DNA of 17,888 nucleotides, from NCBI GenBank assembly GCA_964653235.1, contig CAZZCP010000059.1, forward strand, positions 1 through 17,888, written 5' to 3'. Each line of letters opens with the position of its first letter. The first letter of the stretch is position 1. A program made the position numbers and the translations under genes. Of the stretch, positions 1-7,325 are shown piece after piece. Source of the DNA: CAZZCP01 sp964653235 (GTDB taxonomy: Bacteria > Bdellovibrionota > Bdellovibrionia > Bdellovibrionales > UBA840). Under the pieces are notes generated by a model. It was not told the origin of the DNA. It was given only the letters and a program-made list of their open reading frames with translations, and did not search any database.

Positions 1-194
1 GCGCCTCGAGTATTGGCAGAAGCTCAGAACCGAGCTTTCAAAATAGATTCTTCACCTATAAGGCTTTAAGGTTCTAATCGATCCAGGGCGGACTGCGGCT
101 TTTTCTTGAGTTAAAACGTAGCATTCAGCATTCTCAATCTGTCATTTTGGAGCTTTTAGAACTTATCTTAAATATTTAATATTATTATATATTA

Positions 195-210
195 TAATGT
201 ATTTACATTA
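195..210. promoter_or_regulatory. Palindrome over the -35 box, candidate autoregulatory operator
   Basis: TAATGTA and TACATTA are perfect inverted 7-bp arms with a 2-bp spacer, and the right half covers the -35 box at 202-207. A repressor bound here would block the operon promoter. The ribbon-helix-helix motif at the C-terminus of the second operon product makes that protein the natural candidate, as in many toxin-antitoxin operons. The tract is AT-rich, so chance symmetry is not excluded. Confidence 0.45.
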
Positions 211-230
211 ATTTAAAAATAGTCTATAAT
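202..230 (+). promoter_or_regulatory. Sigma-70-type promoter of the 250-1278 operon
   Basis: A TTTACA -35 box (202-207) and a perfect TATAAT -10 box (225-230) are separated by exactly 17 bp. The expected transcript start near 237 leaves a leader of only about 12 nt, which carries the AGGAGGA ribosome-binding site at 240-246 just before the GTG at 250. A second TATAAT at 193-198 lies in the same AT-rich tract. The boxes are seen; promoter activity is inferred. Confidence 0.7.
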
Positions 231-249
231 AGGAAATATAGGAGGAGCT

Positions 250-744
250 GTGAGAGAGGTTCTTAAAAAAGTATTTAAAGAGCTCGATGAGCGTATCACA
301 GCTGAAAATTTTGAACGGCAAGAAACTGGTGCACTTAAAATAGCAAAAGCTGAAATTATAATTCTAGGCCAAATCAGCCTTCTGGCCCAACCAGAACTTA
401 CAATGCAACTTGATTTGGCTGCGACTGGCGATTTAGATGCAAAAATGGAATGTGATTATTTTGTAAAGGCAGAGCTCGAAAAGATCTTGCCTAAATATAA
501 GCTTACCTATGACCACGATAGTGGTCTCATTTTCATTCCTAAATCCAGTCAATTTCATCAACTGGGCGAATATGTAAACCTAAGTGTAAAAGTCATTGAC
601 CCGGAATCAGCCTTGGTGAGTAAAGCTGTAAAGGCGCCTGAAAAAAATAAATATCTGATACGATCTGCCTTAGCCAGCAAGAATTTTTCATGCCTAGCAG
701 ATCGTATACTTGAAGAGGGTGGAAAACTCGAAGACTTTGTATAG
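250..744 (+). CDS. Nucleotidyltransferase-fold-like protein, first gene of a putative toxin-antitoxin operon
   Basis: A 164-residue cytosolic protein with no signal peptide or membrane segment. It starts at GTG 250 just after AGGAGGA. The segment from G40-Q-I-S43 to D61-L-D63 resembles the G-x-x-S...D-x-D signature of minimal nucleotidyltransferases such as AbiEii/MenT or DUF6036 proteins. It is followed by basic residues (K125, K129, K132) and a C-terminal helical region ending LADRILEEGG. It lies 6 bp before a gene whose product ends in a ribbon-helix-helix motif and shares its promoter. Known families pair such enzymes, which can act as tRNA-modifying toxins, with DNA-binding antitoxins. 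The fold call rests on motif spacing read by eye. A non-toxin nucleotidyltransferase-like protein is the main alternative. Confidence 0.5.
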   Translation: MREVLKKVFKELDERITAENFERQETGALKIAKAEIIILGQISLLAQPELTMQLDLAATGDLDAKMECDYFVKAELEKILPKYKLTYDHDSGLIFIPKSSQFHQLGEYVNLSVKVIDPESALVSKAVKAPEKNKYLIRSALASKNFSCLADRILEEGGKLEDFV

Positions 745-750
745 GATCTT

Positions 751-1278
751 ATGAAAAACGCAATTTTAGAAAACATTAAGATTGCGGCAGCAAGAGATGA
801 GAAAAGGCGCAAAGATCAACGATATTTGCGAGTGATGGGCTTTTTAACACGCAAAGGCTTTTTAACTGCAAATAAAGATTTTGAAAAGTTTAAGCATGGT
901 AAATTGCATGTTGCAGATGCCATTTGGGCGGGAAAAAATCTAGAGCCTAGAATTCTAGAAGTCCTTCCTGTAACTGTAGCCCGCTTGCCCAAAGAAGTTG
1001 TTATTTGTGACGAGTACCTTGAAGAGTTTAAGGCAATTACAACAGCCCTTTTAAATCATGAGGAATCTGGCCCAAACTTTATGGGAATTCCTTATGAAAA
1101 ATATAAAGTATGGATGAACTTAAACCTTAAAGACAAAAGAACTAAACCCGCCCATCAGAAAAAGTTGATGCGCAGTTTTCGACTTAGCCCCAGTGCTATA
1201 GAATGCCTTGATGAAAAAATAAAAAAAACTGGGCAATCTGGAGCTGATATTATTGAGGCTTTGATTTTGGGTTCATAA
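751..1278 (+). CDS. Protein with C-terminal ribbon-helix-helix motif, possible antitoxin
   Basis: 175 residues, cytosolic and highly charged at the N-terminus (DEKRRKDQR, 16-24). The middle part (about 30-135, including HVADAIWAGKNLEPRILEVL) is not a family I can name. Residues 141-173 read RSFRLSPSAIECLDEKIKKT followed by GQSGADIIEAL, the beta strand-helix-turn-helix pattern of CopG/Arc-type DNA-binding domains. A C-terminal DNA-binding segment with a larger N-terminal domain would suit an antitoxin that neutralises the upstream nucleotidyltransferase-like protein and represses the operon at the 195-210 palindrome. The 6-bp gap to the upstream gene supports co-translation. The RHH assignment is by pattern only and the role is inferred. 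Confidence 0.5.
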   Translation: MKNAILENIKIAAARDEKRRKDQRYLRVMGFLTRKGFLTANKDFEKFKHGKLHVADAIWAGKNLEPRILEVLPVTVARLPKEVVICDEYLEEFKAITTALLNHEESGPNFMGIPYEKYKVWMNLNLKDKRTKPAHQKKLMRSFRLSPSAIECLDEKIKKTGQSGADIIEALILGS

Positions 1279-1305
1279 CACGAAACTCTAAGGCGAATTC
1301 TAGTT

Positions 1306-1329
1306 TCAGTTTGTTAGTGAATAAACTGA
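1306..1329. terminator. Hairpin between convergent genes, weak terminator candidate
   Basis: TCAGTTTGTT and AATAAACTGA form a 10-bp stem with one G-T pair around an AGTG loop. It sits 27 bp after the stop of the 751-1278 gene and 45 bp beyond the stop of the convergent gene at 1375. There is no T-run on either side, so intrinsic termination would be weak. Confidence 0.35.
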
Positions 1330-1374
1330 TCTCACTCCACTGGCTTGACTTCATGACTCCCCCTTTAGAAAAGA

Positions 1375-2244
1375 CTACTCGAGAGAATTGGGTAATCCAA
1401 ATAGGATCATTCTTTCAATTTTGTCACCTACTGCATAGGCATCTACAAACTCCATATAGCCGAATGGGGCATTGAATGTTGTATCGAGTTCGCCATCTTG
1501 AGTGAGTCGCAAAAGAAATGCATCTTGATTGCTTGGGCTTGTGTTGTCCTCCCAATAGCCATAGACATAAATTTTACCGTCAGATCTTTGCTTTATAGAA
1601 GCCCTGGGAAAGGTGGATGCCCAGTTCGGATGGGTCATCGACCAAAAACCATCACCCCCACCAAATGAAGTGTCTAGAGATCCATCTAAGTTAAACTTAG
1701 CAACAAGAATAGTAACGGGCTTGATTGAATCATGCTGAGAGCCAGACACAATAAACTTATTGTCATCGGCTAGTGCGCTGCTGCCCAAAAAACTATTGCT
1801 GTCACCGAGTGAAGGGAAGGAAGTCCGAAAAACGCCATTTTCACCAATAGACGTATCAAGTGATCCTTCTGCATCATCAACTTCTACATTGATGTTTTTA
1901 GACACATTCACCTGCGTTTTACCATCAGTGGCGACAACATTAATCGTACATGTACCTATGTCACTGGGTGAAGGGGTACCATTGATTTGCGCTGTAAGTG
2001 AGTCAATTGTGAGCCAGCTACCACAGGTGTGTTGACTGCCAAACATAAGCTCGAGTTTTCCTTCAGGATCAGATGCATTGGCTTTACAGGAAAAACTGAC
2101 ATTATGTTGAATGCTGCCAGAGCAAGAAAGAGAATCTAGTAATGGTGGTAAATTTGAGAAAGAGCCATTGACGGTGCGGTCCTCAGTGCAAGCCACCAGA
2201 ATAAAGAGAATTAGAAATATTTTTCCAAAAACGTACCACTTCAT
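1375..2244 (-). CDS. Lipoprotein with Ig-like domain and delta-60 (DUF5122) repeats
   Basis: 289 residues. The signal peptide ends in the lipobox ILVAC with lipid-accepting Cys19, so the protein is probably anchored in the outer membrane. Residues about 36-122 look like a putative Ig/cadherin-like (He_PIG) domain, with ASDPEGKLEL and NGTPSPSDIGTCTINVVATDG. From about 127, three delta-60 repeat starts occur: GSLDTSIGENGVF, GSLDTSFGGGDGFW and GELDTTFNAPFGY. Such repeats build beta-propeller-like surface proteins that usually have more copies. Here the protein ends inside or just after the third repeat (...ILFGLPNSLE), so the gene may be a shortened form. Function unknown. Confidence 0.75.
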   Translation of the reverse strand: MKWYVFGKIFLILFILVACTEDRTVNGSFSNLPPLLDSLSCSGSIQHNVSFSCKANASDPEGKLELMFGSQHTCGSWLTIDSLTAQINGTPSPSDIGTCTINVVATDGKTQVNVSKNINVEVDDAEGSLDTSIGENGVFRTSFPSLGDSNSFLGSSALADDNKFIVSGSQHDSIKPVTILVAKFNLDGSLDTSFGGGDGFWSMTHPNWASTFPRASIKQRSDGKIYVYGYWEDNTSPSNQDAFLLRLTQDGELDTTFNAPFGYMEFVDAYAVGDKIERMILFGLPNSLE

Positions 2245-2523
2245 AAAACTACCTTTTTTACTATCCGAACACGCTGTGCAGGACTAAGGTCTTAAGTTAA
2301 GTCTCGAATTGCTATGGTATATGAATGAGACAACTCAGGCTTTGTAGGTAGAATTCTCTTCAAGCTGCTCCCATATATGGAGGATCACTTTACATTTACA
2401 AAATCCCCCCTTTTTTTATTAAGATCTTATCTAAACCCAATCATTTGCTTTATCTCAGGTCTTTATGTCTAGAATCTTGGGTTCGGTCTTGCACAATTCG
2501 TTTGAAAACCAAAGAATTAAATT
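2245..2523. other. Divergent intergenic region of 279 bp
   Basis: This separates the minus-strand lipoprotein gene at 1375-2244 from the plus-strand gene at 2524 and should hold both promoters. I see no -35/-10 pair good enough to call, no strong hairpin and no extra ORF. A C6T7 homopolymer run lies at about 2405-2417. The 2524 gene has no clear Shine-Dalgarno sequence. Confidence 0.5.
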
Positions 2524-2868
2524 ATGAAAACAATTTTTGCTCTTTTCTTTATCAGTATTGCGGTTCAAGCCAAAATTCCTAAACACTCGCTTGAAAAGTT
2601 GAGTCAAAAACTCAAACAAGATTTTGCATCTGAATTATGCACAAATGATAGCTATTTTGTGCAATGTTTTCGAGTCAATTCTGCAAAATGCAAAAAACAA
2701 GTCAATTCGAGTCTCGATCAGTGCTTAAGAAAAAAGAGAGTGTTTAAGCAAAAAGTGAGTGAAGAGAAATACGAAAAACTTGCCTACAAAGTGGGAGCTT
2801 GCACGGGTAAGCTCTATGAAAAGAAATTTAAAAAAATCAAATCGAGTTCTAGGTCATGCAGATTTTAA
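2524..2868 (+). CDS. Small secreted six-cysteine protein, unknown function
   Basis: 114 residues. An N-terminal signal peptide (MKTIFALFFISIAVQA) with a plausible cut after AQA-like VQA near residue 16 sends it to the periplasm or outside. The mature part is strongly basic and has six cysteines (39, 48, 56, 67, 93, 112), which would allow three disulfides. I recognise no family. The last 13 bases overlap the start of the next gene, which encodes another secreted Cys-containing protein, so the two are probably translationally coupled and work together. The start ATG lacks a good ribosome-binding site, but the signal peptide begins exactly there. Confidence 0.7.
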   Translation: MKTIFALFFISIAVQAKIPKHSLEKLSQKLKQDFASELCTNDSYFVQCFRVNSAKCKKQVNSSLDQCLRKKRVFKQKVSEEKYEKLAYKVGACTGKLYEKKFKKIKSSSRSCRF

Positions 2869-4547
2869 TTTTATTCTTATTCATTAGCCAATTCGCCTAT
2901 GGCAATGCATGCCGAGATGAAGAAAAAACCAAAGAAGTTTTGTTTCAACTCACAAAGGCACAGCACTGTGCCGAATCTGCAAGTATTGCATTTTGTAGTG
3001 AGTTTTACAGTGATGATGAGCCGGGGGTTCAAATCGCTGCTGCAGCCTCTGTGTCTTTGGCTTCTGCAAGTCTGGCGATGATTCACTCTTGTACAATAGG
3101 AGATACCGACTGTATTCGAGATGTAAAAAGATTGATGGAATCAAAACTCAGAGGGGCAAGAAGCATTCTGCAAAATTCTTTTGATAAAGATATGGCAGGT
3201 ATAGTCTCAAGCGATAGTTTCAAATCACTACCAAAAGAAGCTCAAACAAGAATTCGAACAGCACTTGGGCCGCACAGCTCTTACCAAAATTTTATCGATG
3301 TGATGAAAGAATATGGCGGTAAAATGGGCAAGCCTCTACATGATAAAATAGCGAGAACACGTATCCTTTTTGACGATATCAGAAGTATTGATACTCAAAG
3401 ATCTAGACTCAGGCAATTGCAGAACTCGGGTGATATGTTAGAAGAAATGAAGAAATTAACAGACTTGTTTGAATCTTGGGATCGGCCTCAAATGCCAGTG
3501 GCACTGCAGAGAGTAGGGCAGACATTTAAAGAAAATTTTCAGTTTGGTAGAGAAGGGATTCGAGGACAGATTGCATCAAATCGAGTAGAGGCCGAAAGGC
3601 GACGGCGGGAGCTTTTTCCTGCAAGACAAAGAGCAGATGCAGTAAGGGGAAGGTCAAGTATTCTAGCAGATAGGTTCGGTAGGGCAGCGAGTGCAGGTTT
3701 AAGAAGAATCCCTGTGCTGGGTGTTGGACTCGCTGTTATTGGAACCTCCAATGCAGACACGGGGAGTCTTTCAAAAGATCTTTCTACTAGAGCCATTGAT
3801 TTGGCAGGGGCTATGACCGGCTACTCAGATATTAAGAGTATTGTTGCTCCTTGTGCCCAGGATTCTGAATATGCAACTTATGCGGATTCCAATTGCCGAA
3901 TTTTACAAGATGATGCCATCTCAGGCAAAATGAGAAAGTTTTTCGATCTACCAATAGAAGATCAAGTTGCATTCTTAAAAGCAAATGACGAAGAATGTGA
4001 ACAAATCATGAAACTGGCAAATCGATTGATCGGCAGAAGAAACTTCAAATTGGAATGCAAAGAAGAGGGGCGATTTAAACTTGTCAAAAAGAGCAAGGTA
4101 GAAGAGAGTCCTAAGAGTTTATTTGGCTTAGAGAGTTTTGAAGTAGACTATGGAGAAGATGGTAGCTATCAAACTGTAGATTTTGAAATTGGCGGCAGAG
4201 CTTTTCGCTACAATCCTGAAAGTGGTGAGTATAGGGCAATTCGCACTTCTTGGTTAAATCGCCAAAGAGGAAAGAGAAGCCAACAAGAGCTTCGTGATAT
4301 TATGGCTATGAAGCCAGAGGCGATTGCTGATTTGCCGGCGGAGGCTTTTCTCTCTGAGCCTCCCCGAAACTTTCCAAGTGGGGAGAACTTTTCTAATGTT
4401 CCGCCCTATATGATTGCAACTTTGCAAGAAGCCCAAGACTGTTGCAATGGGAGTTATGACTCTTGTTCTTCGACCTGCAATGACTATGGGGCTTGCAATG
4501 CAGAATCGACGAATCCTCAAACAGGATCTGAGAGAGGTAGAAGATAG
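2856..4547 (+). CDS. Large secreted protein with Cys-rich C-terminus, unknown function
   Basis: 563 residues. The signal peptide (1-16, cut after AYG) is followed by a mainly helical N-terminal half. This includes an Ala/Ser-rich stretch at 60-75 and a very basic stretch at 243-285, with runs such as AERRRRE. Residues about 284-296 (RIPVLGVGLAVIG) form a short hydrophobic segment that could insert in a membrane. The last 45 residues are Cys-rich (DCCNGSYDSC, STCNDYGAC) and end in GSERGRR. No domain was recognised. The gene overlaps the upstream six-Cys gene by 13 bp and uses ATG 2856. Coding is certain; an envelope or exported role is inferred only from the signal peptide and cysteines. Confidence 0.75.
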   Translation: MQILILFLFISQFAYGNACRDEEKTKEVLFQLTKAQHCAESASIAFCSEFYSDDEPGVQIAAAASVSLASASLAMIHSCTIGDTDCIRDVKRLMESKLRGARSILQNSFDKDMAGIVSSDSFKSLPKEAQTRIRTALGPHSSYQNFIDVMKEYGGKMGKPLHDKIARTRILFDDIRSIDTQRSRLRQLQNSGDMLEEMKKLTDLFESWDRPQMPVALQRVGQTFKENFQFGREGIRGQIASNRVEAERRRRELFPARQRADAVRGRSSILADRFGRAASAGLRRIPVLGVGLAVIGTSNADTGSLSKDLSTRAIDLAGAMTGYSDIKSIVAPCAQDSEYATYADSNCRILQDDAISGKMRKFFDLPIEDQVAFLKANDEECEQIMKLANRLIGRRNFKLECKEEGRFKLVKKSKVEESPKSLFGLESFEVDYGEDGSYQTVDFEIGGRAFRYNPESGEYRAIRTSWLNRQRGKRSQQELRDIMAMKPEAIADLPAEAFLSEPPRNFPSGENFSNVPPYMIATLQEAQDCCNGSYDSCSSTCNDYGACNAESTNPQTGSERGRR

Positions 4548-4637
4548 TTTTTCTTTTTTTCCAAAGCATTGAATTCGGTATTCTCAAAGTGTGTCTTACG
4601 CAAATGCAGCACATTAAAATTTGCGTTGCCCATTGTG

Positions 4638-5195
4638 ATGCTGAAGTTTACCTATTTAATATTACTAGCTTTTATGACTCTCTCTCTTCTCTCTTGCAGC
4701 GAAGATAAGCTGAAAACTAGAATTGTGGATTCTGGCCCAGATCAAGAGCCTGAATCCTCGGGAACTCGAGGTGGCGGAGATCCTCTGGTTTCTGAATTCT
4801 TACTCTATGCGAGCAATATATCAAATTGGATGATGGATAAGTCTTATGATAGCGCCATGATTTCTGAGAAAGTCGCGAAAGACTTTGATCGAAAAGTAAA
4901 AGAATTGATTCAACAAATGGATGACCCCTTGAATCCATCGATTCGATTTACGGATCAGGTTTTAAAAGATGATTCTGTAACTGTGAAAGTTGCTATTTTT
5001 CAGACTCAGCCTCAGTTGATTTTTGTGAACCGAAAACCTTGGTCGCACTTAGACCTTGAAGATCGAATGCTGACGGTTGCTTTAGAGATATATGGTTTGC
5101 TAGGGATCGAGAAAAGATACAGTGATGTTTATGATATGATCATTTCTCACTTTTCTGAAATTCTTGGCTGGTCACATAGGATCCCCTTCTGTTAG
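4638..5195 (+). CDS. Small lipoprotein with RGGGD motif
   Basis: The reading frame is open from 4569, but a clean lipoprotein signal starts at ATG 4638 (MLKFTYLILLAFMTLSLLSC, lipobox LLSC), giving 185 residues with Cys20. Starting at 4569 would add 23 residues before the signal, which is unlikely. After a Ser/Glu/Pro-rich linker comes GTRGGGD, then a helical region and a C-terminal block DLEDRMLTVALEIYGLLGIE. Similar GGGD-plus-terminal-helix lipoproteins are common in Bdellovibrio-like bacteria as far as I know, but they have no assigned function. It follows the 2856-4547 gene on the same strand and may be co-transcribed. Confidence 0.65.
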   Translation: MLKFTYLILLAFMTLSLLSCSEDKLKTRIVDSGPDQEPESSGTRGGGDPLVSEFLLYASNISNWMMDKSYDSAMISEKVAKDFDRKVKELIQQMDDPLNPSIRFTDQVLKDDSVTVKVAIFQTQPQLIFVNRKPWSHLDLEDRMLTVALEIYGLLGIEKRYSDVYDMIISHFSEILGWSHRIPFC

Positions 5196-5266
5196 GTTAA
5201 TGTTAGTTTTATGTTTGATTTGCTGTCAATAGAGAGTTTAACTTTGCGTAAAAGAAGACTTGATGC

Positions 5267-6229
5267 CTAAGCCTTGGTCCAGATTCGTGTGTTAAGATTC
5301 ATCTCTTCGATTATGTTTGTAAAAAATTGAATGTCTTGCAGATATTCCTCAATAATTTTTGGATCATTTAAAGTTTTAAAAAATTTTGGTTCAAAGAGGT
5401 TTCGGTTTAGTGAAATTGCAATGTGCATCTCGCTCTGTGCGAAAGAGATATGAACATTGTGCTTCATTTTTTGACGAAATTCTAAAATACGATTCATCAA
5501 TGATGGACTTAAAATATAGCGTGCTTCAATCGGGTCGGTCGATAGTACTTTAAATTCTTTTTCAAATGCAAGGTCTTCCAGGCTAACCAATTCGCCCTCT
5601 TGGCCATCGACTTTGCTCAAACTTTTTTGTAAAAATGAACCAATAGAACCGAAGCGACTTTCTGCTAGATCGGGCAATACAATCGTATTTCCATGAAAAT
5701 CTTTGTTAAAATCAGCGATAAAATAGAGTCCTCGAAAGATCGTATGATAGGTACTTCTGCCTTTTGAGTCTCGACTTCGATAGTGACTATGAATTTCTGA
5801 AAAGCGAAATTTTGTTTTATCAATGATTCCCTCAACGTAGTCCTCTGATGAGTATCGGTCTGGATTTCTCAAAAAAAGTTTCGAGCGCATATACTCTAGT
5901 TCACCGATACCTCTTTGTGGATGGTATTGAAAGCTTTCATTGAAATTTTCTATAACGGCGCGAACAATTCGAGATTTGAATTTTTTTTTGTAAGGAGTAA
6001 ACCACAAAACACTCGCTAGAAAATAACAAGCGGCGATCAAAAAAAAAGCAGAATACAAATAAGGCTCAAGTTTTTCAAACTCGATCATTGAAAGAAAAAT
6101 CAAATACAAAGCGATGCTTATCAAAGCGAGAATACTAAATTTTTTTAGAATTATTTTTCTTTCATTTTCAAAAGCATTTAGTTTTGGGTAAAGCTCTTTG
6201 AATAAAAAGTAAGCTTCTTTTTGTGACAT
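5267..6229 (-). CDS. DUF3137 membrane protein, partner of LemA
   Basis: 320 residues. Two membrane helices lie at about 31-48 and 57-78, followed by a large soluble domain. Residues about 95-190 match DUF3137, notably FRGLYFIADFNKDFHGNTIVLPD (167-189). It starts 3 bp after the stop of the lemA-like gene, and this gene order (lemA then DUF3137) is recurrent in bacteria. The biochemical role is unknown; the pair is usually taken as a cell-envelope module. Family assignment is confident because both sequence and neighbour agree. Confidence 0.85.
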   Translation of the reverse strand: MSQKEAYFLFKELYPKLNAFENERKIILKKFSILALISIALYLIFLSMIEFEKLEPYLYSAFFLIAACYFLASVLWFTPYKKKFKSRIVRAVIENFNESFQYHPQRGIGELEYMRSKLFLRNPDRYSSEDYVEGIIDKTKFRFSEIHSHYRSRDSKGRSTYHTIFRGLYFIADFNKDFHGNTIVLPDLAESRFGSIGSFLQKSLSKVDGQEGELVSLEDLAFEKEFKVLSTDPIEARYILSPSLMNRILEFRQKMKHNVHISFAQSEMHIAISLNRNLFEPKFFKTLNDPKIIEEYLQDIQFFTNIIEEMNLNTRIWTKA

Positions 6230-6232
6230 GCT

Positions 6233-6781
6233 TTATGAAAATAATTCTTTGGCAATAGGGGATTTCTTTTCAGCTTCTGGAATTTCAAATACTTGTTTTC
6301 TTTTGTAACCCATCATAGAAGCAATAATGTTCGTTGGAAACATCTCAACACCATTGTTGTATGATACCACCGCAGAATTAAAAAACCGTCTGGAGGCTGC
6401 AAGTTGCTCTTCAATTTCGTTCCAAGTTCTTTGCAGCTGCATAAAGTTTTGATTTGATTTTAAATCGGGATATGCCTCAACGGCGACCCGCAGCTGACCA
6501 AGAGCTGCTGTAATTTGATTTTCAAATCCAATTTTCTCATCATTATTATTTGACTGCATGGCTTGGTTTCTGAGTTTGGTGACATTTTCTAAAAGTTCTT
6601 TTTCATGGTTCATGAATTGTTTTACGGTTTCAACCAAATTCGGAATCAGATCATAGCGTTTTTTAAGTTGAACATCGATTCCAGAGAAAGCCTCTTCGAT
6701 ACGATTTTTTTTACCAATCAAAGTATTGTACAAAATTACAAAGAAAAAAATGAGTATTCCAATAGCGATTCCAGCAAGCAT
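6233..6781 (-). CDS. lemA: LemA family protein
   Basis: 182 residues, the normal length for LemA. One N-terminal membrane helix (about 2-22) is followed by a long helical cytoplasmic or periplasmic domain. This includes KKRYDLIPNLVETVKQF (40-56), the LRVAVEAYPDLKSNQNFMQLQ block (97-117) and YNNGVEMFPTNIIASMMGY (141-159), all hallmarks of the family. A GGAGG ribosome-binding site lies 7 bases before ATG 6781. It forms an operon with the DUF3137 gene downstream. The molecular function of LemA proteins is not settled. An inverted-repeat element begins 86 bp upstream. Confidence 0.93.
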   Translation of the reverse strand: MLAGIAIGILIFFFVILYNTLIGKKNRIEEAFSGIDVQLKKRYDLIPNLVETVKQFMNHEKELLENVTKLRNQAMQSNNNDEKIGFENQITAALGQLRVAVEAYPDLKSNQNFMQLQRTWNEIEEQLAASRRFFNSAVVSYNNGVEMFPTNIIASMMGYKRKQVFEIPEAEKKSPIAKELFS

Positions 6782-7325
6782 GTTCTTCCTCCAGGATTCT
6801 AGTTTAATTCAATTGACTCAAAGGGCTAGTGCTTCGAATGAAAATGGCAAAGACTGGACCAAAGAAAGCTGCTCCCTTTTATTTCACTTTTTTCATGAGA
6901 TTGCATCGCAACTTCAATGACCTAGGATATATGTCCGAAAATGCCCCAAAATCTTCAGACTCTCGGACAAGATAAACGAAACATCTTAAACACTTATATG
7001 CTCTCAGACGGACGTCCGAAGTGAAATAAAAGGGAGCAGCTAATTCTGCAATCATGTTGAATAAGATTTTTTCTATTTTCTTACAAAAATCTTTTGCGCA
7101 GAGATCTCTTCTCGATCTATGAGTTTCGCTGTTTGGTATTTTTAGTTGTATTGCTTTTATTTTTTTGGGGGGACTGCTTAAGGCTACTGACTAAGCTATT
7201 ATCATATGCCTGCCAATTTTCTGTGGCAAAAATCTTTACCAGTATAAGCTATTGATATTTCAAGAAAAAATTCTGGCCTCTTGTTTGCTTATATTCATTA
7301 TGTATCTATTCATTAGGAGGTTTAA
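6782..7325. other. 544-bp gene-free divergent region
   Basis: This lies between lemA (-) and the secreted-protein gene at 7326 (+). 6867-7041 is the inverted-repeat element described separately. 7042-7325 is AT-rich, should hold the promoter for the 7326 gene, and contains a T-rich tract near 7140-7170. A weak 5-bp hairpin (TGCCA/TGGCA) lies near 7210-7230. I see no RNA gene or convincing ORF. Confidence 0.5.
6867..7041 (-). repeat. Terminal-inverted-repeat element, copy 1 (MITE- or ERIC-like)
   Basis: A 175-bp element bounded by perfect 23-bp inverted repeats (6867-6889 and 7019-7041) that begin AGCTGCTCCCTTTTATTTC. Near the right end lies CGGACGTCCG, part of an internal hairpin. Its reverse complement aligns with the 16087-16256 element through blocks TTCGGAC(A/G)TCCGTC, TTGTCCG, GCATTTTCGGA and ATCCTA(T/G)GTC, with diverged sequence between. 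It has no coding capacity. The strand given is relative to copy 2. Confidence 0.85.

Larger units (their letters stand above)
1..249. other. Leader region upstream of the 250-1278 operon, no clear gene
   Basis: All three forward frames are open at the window edge and stop at 46, 69 or soon after, so a gene tail entering from the left is possible. I cannot tell which frame, if any, is coding. From about 165 the sequence becomes very AT-rich and holds the promoter and palindrome listed separately. No tRNA and no convincing terminator were seen. Confidence 0.5.

Noticed and set aside
1..69. C-terminal tail of a gene entering the window
   Set aside because: All three forward frames are open over this short stretch, so none can be chosen; left as unannotated leader.
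4569..4637. Longer start for the RGGGD lipoprotein
   Set aside because: It would put 23 residues before a clean lipoprotein signal peptide that begins at ATG 4638.
6867..7041. Element copies as a CRISPR array or IS element
   Set aside because: The repeats are paired inverted ends of separate elements, not regularly spaced direct repeats, and there is no transposase reading frame inside.
7054..7122. 22-codon ORF starting ATG just right of element copy 1
   Set aside because: The AGGGAG of the element end is 17 nt from the ATG, too far for a ribosome-binding site, and the peptide has no recognisable feature.
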